6,915 bases of DNA, from the NCBI GenBank assembly GCA_964636625.1, contig CAZWUL010000055.1:1-6915 (forward strand), read 5' to 3'. The notes below the pieces were generated by a model. It saw only the letters and a list, made by a program, of their open reading frames with translations. It did no database searches and was not told the origin of the DNA. Shown here in pieces: positions 1-6,324 of the stretch. The translations under genes were made by a program, and so were the position numbers. The stretch comes from CAZWUL01 sp964636625. GTDB lineage: Bacteria; Atribacterota; Phoenicimicrobiia; Phoenicimicrobiales; Stramentimicrobiaceae. The stretch's first letter is position 1; every line of letters starts with the position of its first letter.

Positions 1-75
1 TTTCATTCATCCATGGGCAAGCCCATGGTTTTCTGCCCTAACGGGTTAATAAAAGGTTACTCTACCCTACACTAG
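1..75 (+). CDS. Possible C-terminal tail of a gene entering from the left edge (uncertain)
   Basis: Frame 1 is open from the first base to a TAG at 73-75, giving 24 residues that begin FHSSMGKPMVF. This stretch is GC-richer than the intergenic DNA that follows, which fits coding sequence. The HSSMG string faintly recalls the HSSLG motif near the C-terminus of IS3/IS481-type transposases, but the match is too short to rely on. An alternative reading in frame 3 runs from 42 to a TAA at 108-110 and ends LDAGFAIKERAN, so a frameshifted or decayed tail is also possible. Chance openness of a 24-codon stretch is quite likely, so confidence is low. Confidence 0.25.
   Translation, partial: FHSSMGKPMVFCPNGLIKGYSTLH
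11..28. repeat. Perfect inverted repeat, 8-bp arms around AA
   Basis: CCATGGGC and GCCCATGG flank a two-base AA centre. As RNA the stem would be 7 bp with a CAAG loop. On the plus strand it is followed by TTTTC, so it could be a weak terminator for a gene upstream of the window, but the T run is short. It lies inside the possible coding tail at 1-75, which argues against a terminator if that tail is real. The repeat itself is certain; its role is not known. Confidence 0.5.
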
Positions 76-171
76 ATGCTGGTTTTGCAATAAAGGAAAG
101 GGCTAACTAAAAGTTACAATTAAAAAAATATGTAATTCAGCAAAGATACAAAAATTTGAACAATAAATAAT
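76..171. other. Non-coding gap with a composition break near 117
   Basis: No convincing gene is seen here. Bases up to about 117 contain about 40 percent G+C; the next 60 bases contain only about 10 G or C. An 18-mer at 100-117 matches an 18-mer at 43-60 in 14 of 18 positions without gaps, as a direct repeat 57 bp apart. The sharp change at the end of the second copy could mark the edge of an old insertion or simply the end of a neighbouring gene's 3' region. Confidence 0.4.
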
Positions 172-220
172 AAAAAATCGGTATGGCTAAAAACTGTAAT
201 ATACAATAACCATACCGATT
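172..220 (-). terminator. Rho-independent terminator of the LysM coiled-coil gene
   Basis: An 11-bp perfect inverted repeat pairs AATCGGTATGG (176-186) with CCATACCGATT (210-220) around a 23-nt loop. Read on the minus strand, the stem is followed directly by a run of T (complement of the A run at 172-177), then by further AT-rich sequence. On the plus strand no U tract follows, so the terminator is directional. It begins 33 nt past the stop codon of the minus-strand gene. The loop is longer than usual, which slightly lowers certainty. Confidence 0.85.
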
Positions 221-252
221 ATTATTATATTAATTTAAAATATATTACTTTA

Positions 253-2274
253 CTAGTCTGGAATAATGATTTGTTGATACGGATAAATCAAGTCAGGATT
301 TTCTATTAATTCCTGATTTGCTTTAAAAATCTTTGTCCAGGCAATACCATCGTTATAACTGCTTTTGGCAATGTTCCAGAGGCAATCGCCTTTCTTTACT
401 TCATAATACTGCTGAACTTTATCCTCCTCCAGTCTTGCCAGTTTACTATATAATTCAGCAACCTCGGATTCTAGTTGAGCAATTATTGTTCGGTATTGCT
501 CAAAATTATTTTGCATTAAATCTCTTTCACTTAGCAATACTGTTAAATCACCTACTAATTTCTGTTTCTCCTGATAACTTAAATCTTGTTGCTCTTGAAG
601 CTTTACTCGCAATTGCTCAATCATTGCTTCATATTCTTCAATCTTTATTGCGTGTTTTTCAATTTCTGATGTTAACTCTGCAATTTGTTCTTCCCTATCC
701 CTGATCCGAGCAATTCTTTCCTGCTGCAATTCAACCTGCGCAGAAACCTCTTCTTTAAATAAACTGCTATCTATCTTTACCAATTCTATTTCTTCCTGAT
801 ATTCCTTTAGTTGATTTTTTAAATAAGCAATGAGTTCTTTATTTTCTTTATTTTGGTTTTTCCACTCTTCTTCTTTTTCAGAAAGCATTCTCTCTAATTC
901 AACTATTTCTTCCTGTATCTGACGAACCTGTTCAGAGCTGGTTATTTTATCTCTATCATCTCTGTCTTTTATAACTGCCAACTCTTCTTTAAACTCTTTA
1001 ATTTGATCCTGATATATACTGATTTGGCTCATCAGTTCCTGATATTCTCTTTCATCTATTTCAATATCATTGTCTACCTTTTCCCTTAATTCTTCTTTCT
1101 CAGTATGCAACTGATTCAGGACAGATAGATAAGACTGTTCGGTTTCACGGTAATCAGCCATCTCGTCTTTCAAATAATCAATTTCTTCTGTTAGTAATTC
1201 AATTCTGTCCTGTAATTCTCTCTTTAGCGAAACCTCATCACTTAATCCCTCTCTCAAAGAAAGCATTTCACTGCCAATTTCCTTTAAATTTGCTTCATAT
1301 CTCTGGATTTCTTCCTTTAGAGAAGTAATTTTTTCTACGCTTTCTTCATCTCTTGCTTGCCATTGTTCTTCATTTTCTGCAAGCATTGTCTCCAGTCTAT
1401 CTTTTTCTTCTCTTAATTGAACTAAATTAACCTGAAAATCATCAAAGATTTTCTGATTCTTTTTATAAGTATCTATATTCTCCTGTAAAGCAGTTATTCT
1501 AATTTCATAATCTTCTAACTGTTTTTGAAGTTTTGTTTGTTCTCCCTGAATTTCTTCTAAAACAACATCTTTTTCTTCAATTTTTTCTTCAAGAATTTCT
1601 TTACTGGATTGTAGTTGAGTAATTAATTGTACCTGGGTTTCATCTTCTTGAGATATTGTTAATTGTTCTTGCAAAGAACTAATTCTATCTTGATATTGCG
1701 CAATTTCCTGTTCCAAGTTCCTTCTTGTTTCAATTTCCGAATCCAGATATTGTCTTAATTCTGAAATATTCTCATTTATCACATTCATATTTGATTCATA
1801 TTTTTTTATCTCTTCATTCAGGGCTATAATCTTTCCTTTGCTCTCTTCTTCTCTGGATTGCCACTGTACTTCCTTTTCTGCAAGCATATCCTCTAACTTG
1901 TCTTTTTGCTGTTTTAAGAGAACAATATCCTGATAATCGGTTTTGCTTTGTTCTATAGTTTCTTCTAATTTTGTTCTTAACTCATCTAATTCTTGCTGGT
2001 ATTGAGTAATTTGTTCAGAAAACAGCTTTTCTGATTGTTCCATCAAGTCTAATTCAGCTAAAGATTGTACTTTTTGTTCACTTTGCTTCATTTGTTCTTC
2101 CAGCTCAGAAATCGAAACTTCCTGCTTTTGTATTAATTCTTTTGATTCTTCCAGTAATTCATGTTTTTCTGTCAGACTATCCTGTATTTTGTTTAATCTA
2201 TCATAATTCCAGAATGCAAACCCGCTCACTAACAGTAACAGTATAATCAGTACTATAGCAATGTTCTTTGACAT
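253..2274 (-). CDS. Membrane-anchored long coiled-coil protein with C-terminal LysM domain
   Basis: Residues 5-22 form one hydrophobic segment after a short MSKN start, with no cleavage site evident, so it reads as an N-terminal membrane anchor with the rest exported. Residues about 27-617 are almost wholly charged and helical, rich in Glu, Gln, Lys, Leu and Ile, typical of extended coiled coil. Residues 623-673 match a LysM domain: YEVKKGDCLWNIAK, a central W...IFKANQ, and a PDLIYPYQQIIIP end. LysM binds N-acetylglucosamine-containing glycans such as peptidoglycan, so a membrane-to-wall tether or spacer is the likely role (inference). The coil contains about three copies of a 165-residue unit. 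The start is fixed by AGGAGG (complement of 2280-2285) five bases ahead of ATG. It is transcribed divergently from the Lon-family gene and ends in its own terminator, so it is probably monocistronic. I do not recognise a named family for the full-length protein. Confidence 0.9.
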   Translation of the reverse strand: MSKNIAIVLIILLLLVSGFAFWNYDRLNKIQDSLTEKHELLEESKELIQKQEVSISELEEQMKQSEQKVQSLAELDLMEQSEKLFSEQITQYQQELDELRTKLEETIEQSKTDYQDIVLLKQQKDKLEDMLAEKEVQWQSREEESKGKIIALNEEIKKYESNMNVINENISELRQYLDSEIETRRNLEQEIAQYQDRISSLQEQLTISQEDETQVQLITQLQSSKEILEEKIEEKDVVLEEIQGEQTKLQKQLEDYEIRITALQENIDTYKKNQKIFDDFQVNLVQLREEKDRLETMLAENEEQWQARDEESVEKITSLKEEIQRYEANLKEIGSEMLSLREGLSDEVSLKRELQDRIELLTEEIDYLKDEMADYRETEQSYLSVLNQLHTEKEELREKVDNDIEIDEREYQELMSQISIYQDQIKEFKEELAVIKDRDDRDKITSSEQVRQIQEEIVELERMLSEKEEEWKNQNKENKELIAYLKNQLKEYQEEIELVKIDSSLFKEEVSAQVELQQERIARIRDREEQIAELTSEIEKHAIKIEEYEAMIEQLRVKLQEQQDLSYQEKQKLVGDLTVLLSERDLMQNNFEQYRTIIAQLESEVAELYSKLARLEEDKVQQYYEVKKGDCLWNIAKSSYNDGIAWTKIFKANQELIENPDLIYPYQQIIIPD
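661..1920 (-). repeat. Roughly 165-codon repeat, three units, inside the LysM coiled-coil gene
   Basis: Three stretches of the protein align without major gaps: residues 119-205 (bases 1660-1920), 286-372 (1159-1419) and 450-538 (661-927). Each opens with a DKLEDMLAEKEVQW-like segment (DRLETMLAENEEQW, then VELERMLSEKEEEW), with a single conserved Trp at 138, 305 and 471. Next comes a conserved Tyr at 159, 326 and 492. Trp spacing is 167 and 166 residues. The linking segments also align around Tyr92, Tyr256, Tyr421 and Tyr594. Bases near 1360-1397 and 1861-1898 are still visibly alike at DNA level, which points to internal duplication rather than composition alone. Confidence 0.75.
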
Positions 2275-2279
2275 TGTCT

Positions 2280-2285
2280 CCTCCT
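2280..2285 (-). promoter_or_regulatory. Ribosome binding site of the LysM coiled-coil gene
   Basis: The minus strand reads AGGAGG here, a full match to the anti-Shine-Dalgarno core, with a 5-nt spacer (2275-2279) to the ATG at 2272-2274. It decides the start codon. Confidence 0.85.
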
Positions 2286-2319
2286 GAATTGTTTTTGCCT
2301 TTTCGCTTATATTCTTATA

Positions 2320-2333
2320 CTATAATATTATAG
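2320..2333. repeat. 14-bp perfect palindrome in the divergent promoter region
   Basis: CTATAATATTATAG is a perfect dyad and places TATAAT on both strands. It overlaps the candidate -10 of the minus-strand gene, so it could be an operator or a double -10 element, or chance in AT-rich DNA. Confidence 0.45.
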
Positions 2334-2355
2334 AGAAAAAAACAATTTCATAACT
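2327..2355 (-). promoter_or_regulatory. Candidate promoter of the LysM coiled-coil gene
   Basis: The minus strand has a perfect TATAAT (complement of 2327-2332). The hexamer 17 bp upstream (2350-2355) reads AGTTAT on the minus strand, a poor -35 match. A start near 2320 would give a leader of about 45 nt carrying the AGGAGG. The region is so AT-rich that other -10-like hexamers exist, including TATAGT slightly downstream with TTGTTT in front of it, so the exact element is uncertain. Confidence 0.4.
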
Positions 2356-2410
2356 ATATTTTATAATATATATTAATAATTCTCAAAAACTTTTTATTTA
2401 TTTTAGTTTC

Positions 2411-2439
2411 TTAACAAAAATAAAATATACTGCTATAAT
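2411..2439 (+). promoter_or_regulatory. Sigma-A-type promoter of the LonC-like gene, extended -10
   Basis: TTAACA at 2411-2416 (five of six matches to TTGACA) is separated by exactly 17 bp from TATAAT at 2434-2439, which is preceded by TG at 2431-2432 to make an extended -10. Transcription would begin near 2446 and leave an AT-rich leader of about 83 nt before the start codon at 2529. No CIRCE-type heat-shock inverted repeat was seen, so housekeeping expression is the simplest reading. Confidence 0.75.
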
Positions 2440-2516
2440 AAAATAAATATTTTCCTATAAACATATTTATATAATTTTAATTATAACAAAAATATGAATA
2501 GTATTAGAAAAATATT

Positions 2517-2523
2517 AAAGGAG
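2517..2523 (+). promoter_or_regulatory. Ribosome binding site of the LonC-like gene
   Basis: AAAGGAG lies five bases upstream of the ATG at 2529, supporting that start. Confidence 0.8.
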
Positions 2524-2528
2524 CTATA

Positions 2529-4991
2529 ATGAATAATAAAAAAGATAGTTTTCCTGAAGTCCCCGTTGAACAACTTAGATGGTACTGTAATTTGGAAAAA
2601 GCTGATTTTACTTCGACAGATGACCTTGTTCCCTGTAATAAGATATTAGGCCAGGAAAGAGCTTTAAAAGCCCTGGAATTAGGCCTTGATATGGAATACC
2701 TTGGCTATAATCTTTTTATCACCGGAAAATCCGGAACTGGCCGAGGCACAACTATAAAAAAATTATTAAAAGACAGAAAAAGAGAAAATATAATCTTTGA
2801 TGATAAATGCTATGTCCATAATTTTAAAGACCCTGATATGCCAAGAGCAATTAGTCTTCCTGCAGGTAAGGGAAACCAATTCAAAAAAGATATGGAAAAC
2901 CTGGTGAATACACTAAAAAAACACATTCCTTCGCTATTGGATAGCGAAAAATATCAAAAAAGCAAAGATGCTATTACTGAAAATTTTAAGAAAAAACAGC
3001 ATGACTTAGTAAAAGATTTTGAAGATAAGGTTAAATCAGAGAATTTTACAGTTGTTCAGGTCCAGATTGGCCCCTATACCAAGCCCGATATTCTTCCTAT
3101 TATAGATAAAAAGCCAGTCAATTTAGATAATTTAGAAAGCATGGTTGAAGAAGAAAAATTTTCTAAAGAAGAATTTGAAAAAATCAAGCAAAAGCATCAG
3201 GAATTTACTCGTGAAATTGGCCAGATTTCTAAAAAAATTAATAATTTACAGAAAGATTTGAGCAAGAAATTAAATGAATTAGAGAATAAGATGGTTATAC
3301 CTCTCGTAGAAGAAGAGACAGAAGAAATACAAAAAAAGTATAAAAATAAAGCAATTGATTCCTATCTTAGTGAAGTGAAAAAAAATGTCCTGGAAAATAT
3401 CAATCGGTTCCAGGAAAAAGAAGAACAATCTCCCGCAATTTCAGGATTAAAATTACCACAGACGAAAGATGCTTTTACCGAGTTCTCGGTTAATGTACTG
3501 GTGGATAATTCCGATACACAAAACTCACCTGTCATTATCGAAACACATCCTTCTTACAAAAACCTATTTGGTATAATTGAAAGAAGGATGGACCGTACCG
3601 GACACTGGATAACTGATTTCACCAAAATAAAGGCAGGCTCATTATTAAAGGCAAACGGTGGATTTCTGGTAGTCAATGCGCTGGATTTACTTCTGGAACC
3701 CGGAGTATGGCCTTCACTGAAAAGAACATTATTAAATCAGAAAATTGAACCTGAAACCTATGACCCCTTTCCAATGTTTAGCACATCTGCCTTGAAACCT
3801 GAGCCAGTAGAATGCAATGTGAAAGTTATTATGATTGGCGACCCTTTTCTCTATCAGTTACTCTACTTTAGAGATCAGGACTTTGAAAAGATATTCAAAA
3901 TTAAAGCAGATTTTGATACTGTCACTGAAAATAACCCTCAAAACATTTATCAATATGCCTGTTTTATAAAACGGCTCTGTGAAAGAGAAAATTTATTATC
4001 TTTTGACTATAGTGGAATTGCAGGGGTAATTGAGTATGCTGTAAGGCTGGCAGGCAGAAAAAATAAAATATCAACTCACTTCAACAGTCTTGTCGACTTG
4101 TTAAGAGAAGCAAATTATTGGGCAAAAAGAGAAAAACAAAATACTATTCAGAAAAAACACGTTAATCAGGCAATCAATGAAAAGATTGAAAGATTGAACC
4201 TTATTGAAAAAAAGATTCAAGAAATGATTGAACAAGGAACCCTGATGATTGATACTGAGGGCTCCATTGTCGGGCAGGTAAATGGTCTTTCAGTATATGA
4301 TTTAGGTGAATATTCTTTTGGTAGGCCAACTCGAATTACTGCCCGCACCTCTATGGGCAGAGCCGGCATTATTAACATTGAACGAGAAGCAGATTTAAGT
4401 GGAAAAACTCATAATAAGGGAATGCTTATTTTAAGTGGCTATCTCCGGTCTAAATTTGCTCAGGACAAACCGCTTACTATTAGTGCCAGTATTTGTTTTG
4501 AACAATCCTATTCAGGAGTGGAAGGAGATAGCGCCTCTTCAACCGAAGCATATGCCCTTATTTCAAGCATAGCTAATCTTCCACTAAGACAGGATATTGC
4601 AGTTACCGGCTCAATTAACCAGAAAGGAGAGATACAAGCAATAGGCGGAGTAAACCAAAAAATTGAAGGTTTTTATGATGTTTGCAAGGCAAAAGGCTTA
4701 ACCGGAACACAGGGTGTAATCATTCCTGAAGCAAATATTCCCGACCTAATGCTAAGAGAAGATATTGTAAAAGCTGTTAAGGAAAAGAAATTTCATTTAT
4801 ACTCGGTTAAAACTATCGACCAGGGTGTTGAAATATTAACCCGGAAGAAAGCCGGCGAAAGACTTAAAAACGGTAAATTTGAAAAAGATACTGTTAATGC
4901 CCTGGTTAACAAAAAGCTTTTGGAATTTGCGGTTAAATTAAAAGAATTTAGTGAAGAAAAAAAGCAAAAACAAATAAAAAAAAATAAATAG
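2529..4991 (+). CDS. LonC-type Lon-family protease with degenerate AAA+ module
   Basis: The 820-residue product follows the AAA_32 / LonC_helical / AAA-LID / Lon_C layout. Residues 12-80 carry the family N-terminus, including VPVEQLRWYC, ILGQERALKALELG and GYNLFITGKSGTGRG. Residues about 115-300 are a long helical, coiled-coil-rich insertion. The AAA fold resumes around 315-440 with ANGGFLVVNALDLL and VKVIMIGD, followed by a helical lid to about 560. The C-terminal Lon protease domain spans about 565-775. The catalytic Ser668 sits in GDSAS and Lys711 in GGVNQKIEGF; the 43-residue spacing equals that of the E. coli Lon dyad (679/722). The Walker A position normally held by Lys is Arg72, and the Walker B acidic pair is replaced by Asn383-Ala384, so ATP hydrolysis may be weak or absent. 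A related protein, Meiothermus LonC, is described as ATP-independent. It probably degrades unfolded proteins in the cytoplasm. The tail is Lys-rich. It is unlike canonical LonA in lacking a Lon N-terminal substrate domain. Confidence 0.92.
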   Translation: MNNKKDSFPEVPVEQLRWYCNLEKADFTSTDDLVPCNKILGQERALKALELGLDMEYLGYNLFITGKSGTGRGTTIKKLLKDRKRENIIFDDKCYVHNFKDPDMPRAISLPAGKGNQFKKDMENLVNTLKKHIPSLLDSEKYQKSKDAITENFKKKQHDLVKDFEDKVKSENFTVVQVQIGPYTKPDILPIIDKKPVNLDNLESMVEEEKFSKEEFEKIKQKHQEFTREIGQISKKINNLQKDLSKKLNELENKMVIPLVEEETEEIQKKYKNKAIDSYLSEVKKNVLENINRFQEKEEQSPAISGLKLPQTKDAFTEFSVNVLVDNSDTQNSPVIIETHPSYKNLFGIIERRMDRTGHWITDFTKIKAGSLLKANGGFLVVNALDLLLEPGVWPSLKRTLLNQKIEPETYDPFPMFSTSALKPEPVECNVKVIMIGDPFLYQLLYFRDQDFEKIFKIKADFDTVTENNPQNIYQYACFIKRLCERENLLSFDYSGIAGVIEYAVRLAGRKNKISTHFNSLVDLLREANYWAKREKQNTIQKKHVNQAINEKIERLNLIEKKIQEMIEQGTLMIDTEGSIVGQVNGLSVYDLGEYSFGRPTRITARTSMGRAGIINIEREADLSGKTHNKGMLILSGYLRSKFAQDKPLTISASICFEQSYSGVEGDSASSTEAYALISSIANLPLRQDIAVTGSINQKGEIQAIGGVNQKIEGFYDVCKAKGLTGTQGVIIPEANIPDLMLREDIVKAVKEKKFHLYSVKTIDQGVEILTRKKAGERLKNGKFEKDTVNALVNKKLLEFAVKLKEFSEEKKQKQIKKNK

Positions 4992-5048
4992 AGCCTAAGT
5001 CTATCTTCTATAACTACTAGTTTTGCTCTAGCTTTGTTTTAGCTCTAT
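4988..5048 (+). terminator. Weak stem-loop after the LonC-like gene
   Basis: ATAGAGC at 4988-4994, overlapping the stop codon, can pair with GCTCTAT at 5042-5048, and with one bulged C the stem extends by TAA/TTA. The same left arm can instead pair with GCTCTA at 5025-5030. No U tract follows directly; the nearest long T run starts at about 5065. It may slow or end transcription but is not a textbook terminator. Confidence 0.3.
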
Positions 5049-5061
5049 ATAAAATTATAAT
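5034..5061 (+). promoter_or_regulatory. Candidate promoter of the TPR gene
   Basis: A perfect TATAAT at 5056-5061 lies 16 bp downstream of TTGTTT (5034-5039), which matches the -35 consensus in only three positions. Transcription would begin near 5068, giving a leader of about 54 nt. AT-rich background makes chance matches common. Confidence 0.35.
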
Positions 5062-5106
5062 ATTGTTTTTTTTGGTATTTCAGGATTTTATTCTTATTAA
5101 ATATTT

Positions 5107-5112
5107 AGGGGG
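5107..5112 (+). promoter_or_regulatory. Ribosome binding site of the TPR gene
   Basis: AGGGGG precedes the ATG at 5122 with a 9-nt spacer. It fits the first ATG better than the in-frame ATG at 5131. Confidence 0.65.
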
Positions 5113-5121
5113 ATATTTGTA

Positions 5122-6243
5122 ATGAAAATAATGATAAAAAAAAGTATAATGCCTGCATGTTTTATCTTTTTTATTTTTCTTCTATTGAATTTTTACATAT
5201 CAGCCAGTGCCAGTAATGATATCCAGCTTGAAGATCTCTTGCAATCAATTATTGAAGAAAAAACCATTATAAAAGATGTATATGCTTTTATAAATGTTGG
5301 GAACTTTTTAATGGATCAGGGTCTATATCAACTATCTCAAGAAGAATACAAAAAAGCGTTAGAGGTTGAACCCTCCAACAAGATGGCAATAGTAAATCTA
5401 AGCTATGCTTTGTATAAATCAGATGAACATGCACAAGCTTTAGCTATTTTAAATGAATTAACTGAAAATGATACTGGTAATGCCTATGCCTATTATATCA
5501 AAGGACTAATATATAAAAATCAGAGAGACTTAGAGAATGCAATTGAACAATACGAGAAAGTAATTGACTTAATTCCTAACCACCAACAGTTAAATGCCGA
5601 ATTGGGACAACTCTACCTTGATAATCACCAATTAGTTGAGGCTAATGAAAGATTCACTGAAATGGGATACTCTCAGCTTCGCCCTCCAATCATGGATAAG
5701 CTAATTGCTTATCAGGTTAACGCTTATTGTTTCTTACACTTAGGCAACTATTATAGGAATAATAATGAGATAGAAAAAGCACAACAGGCATATCAAACTG
5801 CAACACAGTTCGAAGATGATAAAAGATCTGTTGCTTTAGCCCATTTTTATAAGGGAGAAATAGACCTTAAAGAACATAGTTATAACCGCGCACTTACCGA
5901 GAAAAAATTGGCTCAAAGAACTTATCCACTAGGAGAACATAATTTTACTTTTAATACTTTCGCTGAAGCTTTTATTGAAGTTGGCGATATGTATTATCAT
6001 AAAGCTAATCTTCCAGAAGCATTGAAGCATTATGAACTTGCCAGCAATATGGCCTCTGCTCAAGACATCTTAGCCCTGGCACATTATAAAAAAGGTCTTA
6101 CTTACTATAGAAGCCAGGACTATAAAAATGCCTTAAGAGAAGCAGAAACAGCCCTATCCCTGAATCCTGATTATCTATCTGATAGGCAAAGATTGATTGA
6201 CCTGTTAATAGCTAATAGCTGGTCAAAAATAACCAAAGATTAG
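5122..6243 (+). CDS. Exported tetratricopeptide-repeat (TPR) protein
   Basis: The 373-residue product starts with a Sec-type signal: basic residues (Lys2, Lys6, Lys7), a hydrophobic core at about 11-26, and SASAS at 27-31 that offers an AxA-like cleavage site. There is no lipobox cysteine. The remainder is helical with about eight TPR-like units at roughly 54-87, 88-121, 122-155, 156-183, 200-233, 237-267, 281-314 and 317-350. The clearest contain EEYKKALEVEPSN, AIEQYEKVIDLIPN and NALREAETALSLNPD. TPR arrays are protein-binding scaffolds, so it probably holds or assembles other envelope proteins outside the membrane; no enzymatic motif is seen. It follows the LonC-like gene by 130 bp and precedes the LiaF-like gene by 81 bp on the same strand, without a clear terminator between the last two, so those two may be co-transcribed. 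The exact partner cannot be told from the sequence. Confidence 0.85.
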   Translation: MKIMIKKSIMPACFIFFIFLLLNFYISASASNDIQLEDLLQSIIEEKTIIKDVYAFINVGNFLMDQGLYQLSQEEYKKALEVEPSNKMAIVNLSYALYKSDEHAQALAILNELTENDTGNAYAYYIKGLIYKNQRDLENAIEQYEKVIDLIPNHQQLNAELGQLYLDNHQLVEANERFTEMGYSQLRPPIMDKLIAYQVNAYCFLHLGNYYRNNNEIEKAQQAYQTATQFEDDKRSVALAHFYKGEIDLKEHSYNRALTEKKLAQRTYPLGEHNFTFNTFAEAFIEVGDMYYHKANLPEALKHYELASNMASAQDILALAHYKKGLTYYRSQDYKNALREAETALSLNPDYLSDRQRLIDLLIANSWSKITKD

Positions 6244-6310
6244 TTTAAAATAAATACACTTTTGTAGTTTATATATTTAAATTATCATAAATCCCCTTAA
6301 TAAATTTAGA

Positions 6311-6316
6311 GAGGAG
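6311..6316 (+). promoter_or_regulatory. Ribosome binding site of the LiaF-like gene
   Basis: GAGGAG lies 8 bases upstream of the ATG at 6325 and sets the start. No strong promoter is visible in the 81-bp gap (6244-6324); TTGTAG at 6262 and TATCAT at 6283 with a 15-bp spacer is a poor candidate. Confidence 0.75.
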
Positions 6317-6324
6317 ATCTAAAT

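Noticed and set aside
11..28. Bidirectional rho-independent terminator
   Set aside because: The hairpin is strong but followed by only four T on the plus strand and by no T run on the minus strand, and it lies within a possible coding tail.
1..75. IS3/IS481-type transposase C-terminus based on the HSSMG string
   Set aside because: Only five residues resemble the motif and the following residues do not continue it; too short to name a transposase.
333..704. Plus-strand open frame of 123 codons
   Set aside because: It lies entirely opposite the well-supported LysM coiled-coil gene, has no ribosome binding site, and its hydrophobic Leu-rich product is what the antisense of Glu/Lys-rich coiled-coil codons gives.
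661..1920. CRISPR-like or satellite DNA repeat
   Set aside because: The repetition is at about 500 bp, diverged, in frame and explained by protein-level duplication; there are no short identical repeats with unique spacers.
4976..4984. Programmed frameshift at the A9 run near the end of the LonC-like gene
   Set aside because: Slippage would alter only the last few Lys-rich residues past the protease domain; no pairing element or alternative long frame supports it.
2529..4991. Canonical LonA or archaeal membrane LonB
   Set aside because: There is no Lon N-terminal substrate domain and no transmembrane segment in the AAA module; the N-terminal motifs and helical insertion fit the LonC/AAA_32 type.
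5136..5143. Slippage at the A8 run in the signal-peptide codons of the TPR gene
   Set aside because: The frame is intact without slippage, and such runs are expected from Lys codons in AT-rich DNA.
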